Below, piece by piece: positions 5,972-13,862 of a stretch of DNA of 13,936 bases. Within the stretch, counting starts at the first letter, position 1, and the number at the start of each line of letters is the position of its first letter. The DNA is from an uncultured Holophagaceae bacterium (GTDB taxonomy: Bacteria > Acidobacteriota > Holophagae > Holophagales > Holophagaceae): positions 1-13,936 of the forward strand of contig CAIRAS010000112.1 of assembly GCA_903876615.1 (NCBI GenBank), written 5' to 3'. A model generated the notes under the pieces. It worked only from the letters and a program-made list of their open reading frames with translations. It did not search any database and was not told where the DNA came from. The position numbers were made by a program, and so were the translations under genes.

Positions 5972-7285
5972 ATGACCGATCTCGCCACCCTCTTCCAAAG
6001 CCACCTCGCCGAGCGCCAGCGCACCACCGCTGCGGCCCTCGCCGAGACCGGCCACGACGCCCTGGTGATCTCCAGCGGCAAGATCTACACCCACTTCGCC
6101 GACGACCAGGAAGCGCCGTTCCACCCGACCCCCCACTTCGCCCACTGGTGCCCCATGACCGGGCCCCACCACGTGCTGGTGATCCGCCCCGGCCAGCGGC
6201 CGCGCCTCATCCGCTACGCTCCCGAGGACTTCTGGTACGAGCAGGCCCCCCTGGGCGAGCCCTTCTGGGCAGACGCCTTCGACCTCGAGGAGGTCGGCGG
6301 CACCGTGGAGGACGTCTGGAAGCGGCTCGGCACCCTGGGCCGGGCGGCCTACATCGGCAATGAGTCTGACCGGGCCGAGGCCGCGGGCCTGGAGGTGAAC
6401 CCCGCCCTGCTGACGGCCCACCTGGACTGGAACCGCACCACCAAGAGCGCCTACGAGGTCCAGTGCATCGACGAGGCCACGGTCATCGCGGCCCGGGGCC
6501 ACCGGGCCGCCCGGGCGGCCTTCCTGGCCGGGGCCAGCGAGCTCGAAATCCACTACGCCTACGTGCAGGCTGCGGGCATCGTGGATCACGAGATGCCCTA
6601 CGGCAGCATCGTGGCCCTCAACGAGAAGGGCGCCACCCTCCACTACGAGGGCAAGCGCGGGCTGAAGCACGGTGCGGTCATGCTCATCGACGCCGGCGCC
6701 CAGGTCCGCGGCTACGCCGCCGACATCACCCGGACCCTGGCGGCGCCCCACTGCGACCCCCGGTTCGCGGCGCTCATCGACGGCATGGTCCAGATCGAGC
6801 TGGACCTCTGCGCCATGGTGAAGCCCCAGCTGCCCTACGGCGACCTCCACCAGCAGGGGCACCTGCTCATCGCCGGTCTGCTGCAGGAGCAGGGCATCCT
6901 GAAGGTCAGCCCCGATGAAGCCGTCACCGATGGCCTCACCCGCCCCTTCTTCCCCCACGGCCTGGGCCATCACCTGGGCATCCAGGTGCACGACGTGGCC
7001 GGCCGTCAGGGCGCGCCCGATGGCACCCCCGCGCCGCCGCCGCCCCAGCACCCCTTCCTCCGCACCACCCGCACCATCGACGAAGGCCAGGTATTCACGG
7101 TGGAGCCGGGCCTCTACTTCATCCCCATGCTGCTGCGGCCCTTCCGGGACAACGAATACCGGAACAGCTTCGACTGGAAGCTCATCGATGAGCTCACCCC
7201 CTGTGGCGGCATCCGGATTGAGGACAACCTGCTGGTCACAGCCGACGGGCACCGCAACCTGACCCGGCCGCACCTGCCCGCCTGA
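5972..7285 (+). CDS. pepQ: Xaa-Pro dipeptidase (prolidase, M24 family, PepQ-like)
   Basis: Cytoplasmic dimetal enzyme that splits dipeptides with C-terminal proline. The 437 residues align with E. coli PepQ over their whole length, from the N-terminal pattern (LATLFQSHLAERQ) to the C-terminus. The N-terminal creatinase-like domain covers about 1-160 and the pita-bread catalytic domain about 165-437. Metal ligands are Asp240 (LIDAGA), Asp251 (AADITRT), His333 (FPHGLGHHLG), Glu378 (TVEPGLYF) and Glu417 (GGIRIEDN). His329 and His340 match the other conserved histidines. There is no signal peptide. GGA seven bases before the ATG is a weak ribosome site. The next gene is an exported Xaa-Pro dipeptidyl peptidase, so the two could act in sequence on proline-rich peptides. 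PepQ-type enzymes also hydrolyse some organophosphates as a side activity. Confidence 0.95.
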   Translation: MTDLATLFQSHLAERQRTTAAALAETGHDALVISSGKIYTHFADDQEAPFHPTPHFAHWCPMTGPHHVLVIRPGQRPRLIRYAPEDFWYEQAPLGEPFWADAFDLEEVGGTVEDVWKRLGTLGRAAYIGNESDRAEAAGLEVNPALLTAHLDWNRTTKSAYEVQCIDEATVIAARGHRAARAAFLAGASELEIHYAYVQAAGIVDHEMPYGSIVALNEKGATLHYEGKRGLKHGAVMLIDAGAQVRGYAADITRTLAAPHCDPRFAALIDGMVQIELDLCAMVKPQLPYGDLHQQGHLLIAGLLQEQGILKVSPDEAVTDGLTRPFFPHGLGHHLGIQVHDVAGRQGAPDGTPAPPPPQHPFLRTTRTIDEGQVFTVEPGLYFIPMLLRPFRDNEYRNSFDWKLIDELTPCGGIRIEDNLLVTADGHRNLTRPHLPA

Positions 7286-7342
7286 GGCCCCACGCCACCC
7301 TGACCCTGCCCTGCCCCCGGGATGCCCATCCGTCGTCCCCCC

Positions 7343-7346
7343 GGAG
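7343..7346 (+). promoter_or_regulatory. Ribosome binding site of the dipeptidyl peptidase gene
   Basis: GGAG lies five bases before ATG 7352. It selects that start, which begins directly with a signal peptide, over the in-frame ATG ten codons upstream at 7322. Confidence 0.7.
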
Positions 7347-7351
7347 TTCCC

Positions 7352-9514
7352 ATGTCGCTGCGCACCGCCCTGGCCTGCCTGCTCCTCGCCTCCAGCCTGC
7401 TCGCTCAGAGCACCGGCGCCCTGACCCTCGAGGCCGTCGGCCATCCGACCCTCCGGAAGGCTTATGAAGGCCCCGCCGCCACCCGCCTGGACTGGCTCCC
7501 GGACGGCGGACTCCTGCGGACCAACCGGGACGGCAACCGGGTCGCCCTGCTGCGGGTGGACCCCGCCACCTGGGAAGCCAAGCCCCTGCTGGACGCCAGC
7601 CCCATCGAGAAGGCCCTGGCCGGGGCCGGCGTCGCGGAGGCCGCAGCCAAGGCCGCCCTGGATCGGGGCACTCTGATCTGGAACCCGGACCGCAGCGCCT
7701 TCCTGCTGGCCGTCGCCGGGGAGACCTTCCTGGTGGAGCTAAAAGGGGCCTCGGTGCGGCGGTTGATCGGCGGCAAGGCCGACGAGCCCACCTTCAGCCC
7801 CGACGGCCTCCAGGTGGCCTACCTGCGCGGCAATGACCTCTACCGGACCGAGGTCGCCTCGGGCCAGGAGACCCGCCTCACCACGGGCGGCAGCGCCACG
7901 GTCTTCAATGGCCGCCTGGACTGGGTTTATCAGGAGGAGCTCTACGGCCGGGGCGGCTTCGGTGCCTTCTGGTGGTCCCCAGACTCCCGGCGCGTGGCCT
8001 ACCTGAGCCTGGACGAGACCAAGGTCCCGGCCTTCACCCTGCTGGACGACCGCACCCAACCCCAGAAGCCCCTGACCGCCCGCTACCCCAAGGCCGGGGA
8101 TCCCAACCCGGTCGCCCGCCTGGGCATCGTAGACCTGCAGGGTCAGATCACGTGGATGGAGAACCCCTACCCGGGCCAGGAGACGCTCATCGTGCAGGTG
8201 GGCTGGGATCCTGAAGGGCGCCTGCTGGCGGCCTACCAGGACCGCATCCAGTCCTGGCTGGACCTGCGCCGCCACCAGGGCACCGCCTCGCGCGCGCTGC
8301 TCCGCGAGAGCAGCAAGGCCTGGCAGGAGCGCCTGCCCCTGCCCTGGTTCCTGCCGGACGGTGGCTTCCTCTGGGAGTCCAGCCGCACGGGCCGCCAGCA
8401 CCTCTACCGCTATGACAAAGAGGGCAGCCTGGTTGGTGCCGTCACCACCGGCGCCTGGGACGTGCGAAAGGTCCACGGTGTGGATGCCGAGGCCCGGCAG
8501 GTCTACTTCGACGCGACCGAGCGCAGCCCCATCACCCTCGATGCCTGCCGCATCGGCCTCGACGGCAAGGGCTTCACCCGCCTCACCGAGCGCCCCGGCA
8601 CCCACCGCGTGAAGTTCAACGCCACCTTCACGGCTTTCCTGGACACCTGGAGCGATGTCCATACGCCGCCCCAGCAGGCGCTCCATGAGGGCTCCGGCAA
8701 GCTACGGCGCCTCATCGACGCCAACCCCGGCGCCGACTGGAAGGCCCTGAAGCTCGGCCAGGTGAGCTTCCAGCAGGTCAAGACCCGGGACGGCTTCCTC
8801 ATGGAGACCATGCTGGTGCGGCCCGTGGACTTTGATCCCGCCAAGAAGTATCCGGTCTACCAGTACATCTACGGGGGCCCCGCGGCTCCCACCGTTGGGA
8901 ACACCTGGAACCGCTCCATGAGCTGGTTCCAGTTCCTGGCCCAGCACGGCATCGCCACCTGGATCTGCGACAACCGCAGCGCCTCGGGCAAGGGCCTCGC
9001 CAGCGCCCACGGCATCCACCGGGACCTGGGCGCCCAGGAGCTGCAGGACCAGCTGGACGGCCACGCCTGGCTGAAGGCCCAGGGCTGGGCGGACCTGGAC
9101 CGGCTCTGCCTGGACGGGTGGAGCTACGGCGGCTTCATGGTCACCTTCGCCCTCACCCACAGCAAGGCCTGGAAGCTGGGCATCGCCGGGGCGCCGGTGG
9201 TGGACTGGAAGCTCTACGACAGCATCTACACCGAGCGCTACATGGGCCTGCCCGCGGACAACAAGGCCGGCTACGAGTCCAGCTCGGTGCTGAAGGCCGC
9301 GGCAAACCTGTCCGGCAAGCTGCTGCTGCTGCACGGCACCCTGGACGACAACGTGCACCCGCAGAACAGCGTCATGCTCATCGACGCGCTGCAGAAGGCC
9401 GGACACTCCGTCCAGCTGGTGCTGCTGCCGGGCTCCGATCACAGCCCGAGAGCCCCCCAGCACCGCTGGGCGCGCTACCAGGCCATGTGGGAGTTCCTGT
9501 CGCGGTACCTCTAG
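7352..9514 (+). CDS. Exported dipeptidyl peptidase IV-like serine protease (S9B family)
   Basis: Releases N-terminal dipeptides, typically Xaa-Pro, from peptides outside the cytoplasm. From ATG 7352 the protein has 720 residues, normal for bacterial S9B. A signal peptide is clear: Arg4, then the hydrophobic ALACLLLASSLLAQ. The beta-propeller domain (about 30-480) includes DWVYQEELYGR at 190-200, whose Glu195-Glu196 match the substrate N-terminus-binding Glu pair of DPP IV. The alpha/beta-hydrolase domain follows, with YIYGGPAAP and the triad Ser591 (DGWSYGGFM), Asp665 (GTLDDNVHP) and His697 (GSDHSPR). No lipobox or membrane anchor is seen, so it is probably periplasmic or secreted. It lies 66 bases after the prolidase gene and meets a peptide transporter gene tail to tail. 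Confidence 0.93.
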   Translation: MSLRTALACLLLASSLLAQSTGALTLEAVGHPTLRKAYEGPAATRLDWLPDGGLLRTNRDGNRVALLRVDPATWEAKPLLDASPIEKALAGAGVAEAAAKAALDRGTLIWNPDRSAFLLAVAGETFLVELKGASVRRLIGGKADEPTFSPDGLQVAYLRGNDLYRTEVASGQETRLTTGGSATVFNGRLDWVYQEELYGRGGFGAFWWSPDSRRVAYLSLDETKVPAFTLLDDRTQPQKPLTARYPKAGDPNPVARLGIVDLQGQITWMENPYPGQETLIVQVGWDPEGRLLAAYQDRIQSWLDLRRHQGTASRALLRESSKAWQERLPLPWFLPDGGFLWESSRTGRQHLYRYDKEGSLVGAVTTGAWDVRKVHGVDAEARQVYFDATERSPITLDACRIGLDGKGFTRLTERPGTHRVKFNATFTAFLDTWSDVHTPPQQALHEGSGKLRRLIDANPGADWKALKLGQVSFQQVKTRDGFLMETMLVRPVDFDPAKKYPVYQYIYGGPAAPTVGNTWNRSMSWFQFLAQHGIATWICDNRSASGKGLASAHGIHRDLGAQELQDQLDGHAWLKAQGWADLDRLCLDGWSYGGFMVTFALTHSKAWKLGIAGAPVVDWKLYDSIYTERYMGLPADNKAGYESSSVLKAAANLSGKLLLLHGTLDDNVHPQNSVMLIDALQKAGHSVQLVLLPGSDHSPRAPQHRWARYQAMWEFLSRYL
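9511..9514. other. Overlapping convergent stop codons (CTAG)
   Basis: The palindrome CTAG holds both the peptidase stop (TAG, plus strand, 9512-9514) and the transporter stop (TAG, minus strand, 9513-9511). The two genes end inside each other with no terminator between them. Confidence 0.9.
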
Positions 9515-10776
9515 GCTTCAGCCGACTGCTTGTGGGGCGCCACGAAACGGTCGTAGAGCAGCATGAGGACCGTCGAGACACCGCCCACACCCGCCAGCAC
9601 AAACCACATCATGCCGGGGCGGTAGGACTGCTTCAGGAAGTTGTCCACCAGGAAGCCGCTCAGGTAGCCCGCCACCAGGGCCCCGATGGCCACGGGCAGG
9701 AAGGCGAAGCCCATGTAGGTGGCCACCTGATCCGGGGGCGCCAGGTCCGCGACATATTCGTAGAACCGGGGGGCCTGCATGGCCTCGCCCACGGCGAAGA
9801 CCACGATGCCGGCGATGGTGGCGCTCAGGGTGGGGACGGCGCCGATGATGACCCAGCCCAGGCTGGCGATGGCGAAGCCTGAGGACATGGCCAGGATGGG
9901 CCGCACCTTCCGCATGAGGGCCGTCACCGGCACCGTGAGCAGGATGATGGCCCAGGAGTCCACGGTCTCGATGAGCTCGAAGCGCGAGAAGTGGAGCGCG
10001 TCCCGCACGTAGAACGGCAGGCCGTAGAAGATCTGCCAGAACATGATCCAGAAGCCCGAGAAGATCACGAGGAAGCTCATGAAGCGCAGGTCGGTGAAGA
10101 CCCGGCCCATGTCCCTCAGCGTCCGCCCCAGGCTGCGGAGCTCGCCCGCCGGCACGCCGCCCTCGGGTTCCTTGAAGAACACCAGGGTGCCGACCAGGTT
10201 GAAGGCGGAGGTGGCGGCCGACATCACCAGCACGTACTCGATGCCGAGCCCTTCCCGCACCTGGAGACCCAGCAGGGGTCCCATGGCGCCGCCCAGGTTC
10301 ACGAGGGTGTAGTAGATCGAGTAGCCCAGGGACTTGGTCTCGGGAGTCGTCGTGCGGGCCACGGTGCCGACCACGCAGGGCTTGATGAGGGAGCCGCCGA
10401 TGGCGGTCAGCAGCAGGGCGCCGATCACGTAGGGTGTCGTGCCCACAGCCGCCACGAGGCCCTTGCCCAGGGAGAGCCCCGCGAGGCCGATGGCGAAGTA
10501 GCCCAGGCTGAAGATGCTGAAGCAGGCGATGAGGCTGCGCCGGAAGCCGTAGCGGTCCACCAGCGGCCCGGCCAGGGTCGGCAGAAAGAACACCGCGAAG
10601 CCGTAGAGGCCGACCAGGGTGCTCCCGGTCCGGCCCAGGCCAACCTTCTCCACCAGGTAGACGGCCAGCACGGCCTTGGACCCGTAGAAGGCCAGGCGCT
10701 CGAAGAGCTCCAGGGTGTTGGCCACCCAGAAGGTTCGGGCGAAGCCAGTACGCAGCGCCTGAAGGCGGTCAGTCAT
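9511..10776 (-). CDS. MFS transporter of the POT/PTR2 (proton-coupled oligopeptide) type
   Basis: Inner-membrane transporter of 421 residues, with about 12 hydrophobic segments. It resembles proton-dependent oligopeptide transporters: the first helix carries the ExxER motif (ELFERLAFYG), and later stretches GSLIKPCVV and YTLVNLGGAMGP match the POT patterns around FKPN and NLG. A charged loop at about 205-230 (FKEPEGG to DMGRVF) links the two halves. The family usually runs 450-500 residues with two extra helices, so this is a short or divergent member and the substrate is uncertain. The convergent neighbour is a dipeptide-releasing peptidase, which supports di- or tripeptide uptake. AGGAG at 10788-10792 is 11 bases from ATG 10776 and five from an in-frame TTG at 10782, so the true start could be either. 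Confidence 0.8.
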   Translation of the reverse strand: MTDRLQALRTGFARTFWVANTLELFERLAFYGSKAVLAVYLVEKVGLGRTGSTLVGLYGFAVFFLPTLAGPLVDRYGFRRSLIACFSIFSLGYFAIGLAGLSLGKGLVAAVGTTPYVIGALLLTAIGGSLIKPCVVGTVARTTTPETKSLGYSIYYTLVNLGGAMGPLLGLQVREGLGIEYVLVMSAATSAFNLVGTLVFFKEPEGGVPAGELRSLGRTLRDMGRVFTDLRFMSFLVIFSGFWIMFWQIFYGLPFYVRDALHFSRFELIETVDSWAIILLTVPVTALMRKVRPILAMSSGFAIASLGWVIIGAVPTLSATIAGIVVFAVGEAMQAPRFYEYVADLAPPDQVATYMGFAFLPVAIGALVAGYLSGFLVDNFLKQSYRPGMMWFVLAGVGGVSTVLMLLYDRFVAPHKQSAEA

Positions 10777-10782
10777 GGGCAA

Positions 10783-10953
10783 GGGTGCTCCTGTGGGCTA
10801 AGAATGCCTAACAAAACCCCGCGGTGCCGCGAGGAAGCCAGGCACCCCTCGCGCGGCTCCGTGGGGTTTGGCTAGGCACTCGAAGGCCCCTGCATCATCC
10901 CGGGGATCTGGAGGAATGGTCAACCGGATCCCTGGAGGCTGGCGGGACGGTGG
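10783..10953. other. Intergenic region between the CBS gene and the peptide transporter gene
   Basis: About 170 bases, the largest non-coding gap in the window. It holds a long hairpin terminator (10806-10877) near its middle and the AGGAG ribosome site of the transporter at 10788-10792. The promoter of the transporter must lie between the hairpin and that site, or overlap the hairpin. I cannot point to a convincing -10/-35 pair. No open reading frame of note is seen. Confidence 0.6.
10806..10877 (-). terminator. Strong intrinsic terminator of the liv/CBS operon
   Basis: Arms at 10806-10834 and 10847-10877 are nearly complementary over about 29 bases around a 12-base loop. The inner stem pairs GAGG with CCTC and the outer stem pairs AAACCCC with GGGGTTT; there are a few mismatches and a two-base bulge. 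On the minus strand the inner GC-rich stem is followed by GGGGTTTTGTT, a U-tract fitting termination of transcripts coming from the CBS gene. The stem is longer than most intrinsic terminators. Confidence 0.8.
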
Positions 10954-11376
10954 CTACTTGGCGGGCTTGGTGAACTCCACCACGGCCTTGAGCATGTCGC
11001 CCACGGACATGATGCCGACCAGATCGCCCTTGGCATCCACCACACACAGGCCGTAGAGCTTGTGGTCCAGGATCGCCTGGGCGGCGGTGCTGAGGTCCGT
11101 CTCCGGGGCCACCGTCATGGGCGCCGTGTTCATTAGGTCCTTCACCGGGGTCTTGGACAGCAGGTAGTGGACTTCCCAGGTGTCCAGGCTGGTGGCCTTG
11201 CCGGGGCTGTAGTCCTTGATCATGCGATCCGTGATGAGGCCCACGAAACGGCCTCCGGCCGTGACGGGCAGCCGCCGCACACCCTTCTCCTTCAACAGGT
11301 GGATGGCCTCGATGATCGAGGCGTCCTGATCGATGGTGTAGGGGTTCTTGGTCATCCACTTTTCAACGGTGGTCAT
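10954..11376 (-). CDS. CBS-domain pair protein (AcuB-like) in the liv operon
   Basis: A small stand-alone Bateman module of 140 residues. CBS1 covers about 5-56 (WMTKNPYTI, RRLPVTAGGRFVGLITDRMIK) and CBS2 about 78-135 (VKDLMNTAPMTVAP, YGLCVVDAKGDLVGIMSVGDMLK), joined by SPGKATSLDTWEVHYLLSK, a linker typical of AcuB-like proteins. Such pairs usually bind AMP, ATP or S-adenosylmethionine and regulate a partner. No effector domain is attached, so it must act in trans. The start at 11376 is set by GAGGAGAA seven bases upstream; a longer in-frame start at 11424 would lie inside livF. It follows the livF stop by 10 bases, so it is the last gene of the transporter operon. That this protein tunes the ABC transporter or amino acid metabolism is inference. 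Confidence 0.88.
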   Translation of the reverse strand: MTTVEKWMTKNPYTIDQDASIIEAIHLLKEKGVRRLPVTAGGRFVGLITDRMIKDYSPGKATSLDTWEVHYLLSKTPVKDLMNTAPMTVAPETDLSTAAQAILDHKLYGLCVVDAKGDLVGIMSVGDMLKAVVEFTKPAK

Positions 11377-11380
11377 TGAC

Positions 11381-11388
11381 TTCTCCTC
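11381..11388 (-). promoter_or_regulatory. Ribosome binding site of the CBS gene, overlapping the livF stop
   Basis: GAGGAGAA on the minus strand, close to the consensus, overlaps the livF TGA (11389-11387). Ribosomes ending livF are placed to restart on the CBS gene, which supports coupled expression. Confidence 0.75.
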
Positions 11389-12091
11389 ACATGCCCAGGA
11401 AGGCTTTTTTGATGTGTTCGTCATTCAGCAGCTCATCGCCCTTGCCCGTAAGCACGACCCGTCCGGTTTCCATCACATAGGCCCGGTGGGAAATGCGGAG
11501 GGACTGGTAGACATTCTGCTCCACCAGCAGGATGGTAACGCCTTCCTTGTTGATGCCGGTGATGATGTCGAAGATGTTCTTCACCAGCAGGGGCGAAAGA
11601 CCGAGGGAGGGCTCATCCAGCAGCAGCACCTTGGGGTTGGCCATGAGACCCCGGGCGATGGCTAGCATCTGCTGCTCGCCGCCGGACATGGTGCCGCCCA
11701 GTTGCTTCTCGCGTTCCTTGAGCCGGGGGAACAACTCGAAGACCCAGTCGATGTTCTTCTGCCGGTCGCCCCGGGTGGCCTTGACGTAGGACCCCATGCG
11801 GAGGTTCTCCATCACGGTCATCTCGGGAAAGATCCGCCGGCCTTCCGGAACCTGGATGAGCCCCGCTTCCACCACGTGGTGGGACTGCATCTTGCTGAGG
11901 TCCTGCCCGTCAAACGTGATGGTGCCCGAGGCGGGCTTGACCAGTCGGGAGATGTTCTTGAGGGTCGTGGACTTACCAGCGCCGTTGGCGCCCACCACGG
12001 TCACGATCTCACCCTTGTGGACTTCCAGGTCGACGTCCCAGAGCACCTTCAGGTCACCGTAGGCGAAGTTGAGCTTGTCAATTTTAAGCAT
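11387..12091 (-). CDS. livF: Branched-chain amino acid ABC transporter ATP-binding protein LivF
   Basis: One of two cytoplasmic ATPases of a Liv-type importer for branched-chain or related amino acids; 234 residues. Walker A GANGAGKS is at 34-41, the signature MSGGEQQ at 135-141, and Walker B VLLLDE at 155-160, followed by PSLGLSP. The switch region reads LLVEQN rather than having histidine, which is normal for LivF. ATG 12091 overlaps the end of livG by eight bases and has GGTGA upstream; the in-frame GTG at 12100 lacks a ribosome site. The substrate cannot be fixed because the periplasmic binding protein gene (livK/livJ) is outside the window. Confidence 0.95.
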   Translation of the reverse strand: MLKIDKLNFAYGDLKVLWDVDLEVHKGEIVTVVGANGAGKSTTLKNISRLVKPASGTITFDGQDLSKMQSHHVVEAGLIQVPEGRRIFPEMTVMENLRMGSYVKATRGDRQKNIDWVFELFPRLKEREKQLGGTMSGGEQQMLAIARGLMANPKVLLLDEPSLGLSPLLVKNIFDIITGINKEGVTILLVEQNVYQSLRISHRAYVMETGRVVLTGKGDELLNDEHIKKAFLGM

Positions 12092-12803
12092 GGGGTTCAC
12101 CGAGGTAGGCGCTGATCACATCGGGGTTGCTGACGACTTCCTGGGGCGAGCCCTCGGTGAGCTTCTCGCCCGAGGTCAGGACCACAATACGGTCGGAGAT
12201 CCGCATGATCGCCTTCATGTCGTGCTCGATGACCATCTGCGTGAGGCCGCGCTGCTTGATGTCCAGGATGAGCTGGATGATCTCTTCGCTCTCGGCAGGG
12301 TTGAGGCCGCCCATCACCTCGTCCAGGAGCAGGATCTTAGGCTGCGTCGCCAGGGCTCGCGCCACTTCCAGCTTCTTGCGCTCGCCAATGGGCAGGCCGC
12401 CGGCCAGGAAGTTGGTCCGGTGCTCCATGCGGACCACCTTGATCTGTTCCATGGCCATCTCGCGGGCAACCTTCAGCGAGGAGGTCCGCGCCAAGGCACC
12501 CACCATCACGTTGTCCACCACAGAGAGCTTGGCCAGGGGCCGCACCTTCTGCCAGGTACGCACCATGCCAAGCATGCAGACCTTGTCGGGGTCGAGCCCA
12601 TTCAACTTCCGGCCGTTGAAGATGACTTCGCCCTTGGAGGGCGGATAGTAGCCCGTGATGCAGTTGAACAGGGTGGTCTTCCCGGCGCCATTGGGGCCGA
12701 TGAGGCCCATGATCATGCCCTCGTGGACGTCGAAGCTGACATCCGAGTTGGCCGCGAGGCCGCCGAAGAACTTGCTGACGTTCTTGATTTCCAGGATGGC
12801 CAT
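12084..12803 (-). CDS. livG: Branched-chain amino acid ABC transporter ATP-binding protein LivG
   Basis: Second ATPase of the same importer; 239 residues. Walker A GPNGAGKT is at 36-43, the signature region is LPIGERKKLEVARAL from 137, Walker B is ILLLDE at 157-162, then VMGGLNP, and the switch is His194 in VIEHDM. The ABC signature is LPIGE rather than LSGGQ, and the DEV in Walker B replaces DEP; both variants occur in the LivG family, so I do not read them as inactivation. The C-terminal tail, with SPQEVVSNPDVISAYLG, is typical of LivG. The ATG overlaps the livM stop as TGATG, indicating coupled translation. Confidence 0.95.
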   Translation of the reverse strand: MAILEIKNVSKFFGGLAANSDVSFDVHEGMIMGLIGPNGAGKTTLFNCITGYYPPSKGEVIFNGRKLNGLDPDKVCMLGMVRTWQKVRPLAKLSVVDNVMVGALARTSSLKVAREMAMEQIKVVRMEHRTNFLAGGLPIGERKKLEVARALATQPKILLLDEVMGGLNPAESEEIIQLILDIKQRGLTQMVIEHDMKAIMRISDRIVVLTSGEKLTEGSPQEVVSNPDVISAYLGEPHA

Positions 12804-13852
12804 CAGACCGCCTCCCGATTCCGGCGCGCGGCCAGCTTCTTGACGAACCCCATGAGGCCGTCCGGCATGAAGAGGATCACCAGTACCACGAGGATGCCGT
12901 AGAGCAGGACATGGGCGTGGGAGAGGTTCTCCTTAAGGAAGATCCCAATCCTAGAATCGGCATTGACCATGCCGATCTTCACCAGCAGGTCCGTGACCAT
13001 GTTGCTGCGCAGGGCCTCGGACAGCGGCACCAGGATGAGGGAACCCAGCACGGGCCCCCAGATGGTACCCATGCCGCCGATGATGCAGATGAGCATGATC
13101 TGGACAGAGACATCCAGGCCCAACACGGTGGGGGGATCCACGAAGCCCACGTAGATGCCATAGAAGCTGCCGGCCAGGGAGGTCAGGACCGCCGAGATCA
13201 CCAGGCCGATGTTCTTGTAGAGCGCAATGTTGATGCCCAGGGAGTGGGCCGCGTCCTGGTCCTCACGGATGGCCTGGAAGAAGTAGCCGAGCTTGGAGTG
13301 CTGCACCCAGTAGGTGACCGCGAGGGTGAGCAGGACCAGGAAGAGTCCGATGTAGTAGAAGGGGACCTTGGTCACGAAGTCCGTCACCACAGTGGCCCCG
13401 ATCTTGAAGGCCGGGATCTCCGTGGCCAGGATCCCCTCGGCCCCGTTGGTCAGGGGGGTGAGGTTGATGGCCGACAGGCGCATGATCTCGGCCACCGCAA
13501 TGGAGGCAAGGACGAAGTAGGGGCCCCGGAGGCGGAAGCAGATGCTGCCGATGATGAGCGCCACCACGACCACCGCGGCCATGCCCGCCCAGACGCCAAC
13601 CCAGGGGACGACCCCCTTGCTGTGCATGAGCATCATGGTGGTGTAAGCGCCCACCCCGAAGTAGGCGGCGTGGCCCACAGAGTGCTGCCCCGCATAGCCG
13701 CCGAGGATGTTCCAGCTCTGGCCCTGGGCCACGCTCATGAAGAGCAGGATCATCATGTGGAGGGCGTAGGGGCTCTCCACGTAGCGGGGGATGAGCAGCA
13801 GGCCGACCACGAGAAGGATGTTGAAGGCGCTCTTGAGGATGGTCTTGTTCAT
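12803..13852 (-). CDS. livM: Branched-chain amino acid ABC transporter permease LivM
   Basis: Inner-membrane permease that pairs with LivH to form the channel; 349 residues with roughly 8-10 hydrophobic segments. The family's best-known stretches are present: LGGYAGQHSVGHAAYFGVGAY near 50-70, RLRGPYFVLASIAVAE at about 108-123, the cytoplasmic coupling loop KLGYFFQAIREDQDAAHSLGIN at about 187-208, which contacts the ATPases, and IGGMGTIWGPVLGS after that. GAGGAG lies six bases before the ATG and overlaps the livH stop, so the ribosome site is strong and coupled to the gene upstream. Confidence 0.95.
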   Translation of the reverse strand: MNKTILKSAFNILLVVGLLLIPRYVESPYALHMMILLFMSVAQGQSWNILGGYAGQHSVGHAAYFGVGAYTTMMLMHSKGVVPWVGVWAGMAAVVVVALIIGSICFRLRGPYFVLASIAVAEIMRLSAINLTPLTNGAEGILATEIPAFKIGATVVTDFVTKVPFYYIGLFLVLLTLAVTYWVQHSKLGYFFQAIREDQDAAHSLGINIALYKNIGLVISAVLTSLAGSFYGIYVGFVDPPTVLGLDVSVQIMLICIIGGMGTIWGPVLGSLILVPLSEALRSNMVTDLLVKIGMVNADSRIGIFLKENLSHAHVLLYGILVVLVILFMPDGLMGFVKKLAARRNREAV

Positions 13853-13862
13853 GATGTTCTCC

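Noticed and set aside
5813..7444. Open frame of 543 codons on the minus strand opposite the prolidase gene
   Set aside because: It covers the prolidase gene in mirror and crosses two intergenic gaps. It shows no domain and is caused by high GC and few stop codons.
7928..7948. Gln194 in the DWVYQEE motif as loss of the DPP IV double-Glu
   Set aside because: Alignment with human DPP IV (YEEE, where Glu205-Glu206 are the last two) keeps both functional Glu residues as Glu195-Glu196.
12342..12402. LivG signature LPIGE and DEV in Walker B as signs of an inactive ATPase
   Set aside because: Both variants are familiar in LivG-type proteins, and Walker A, the catalytic Glu and the switch His are present.
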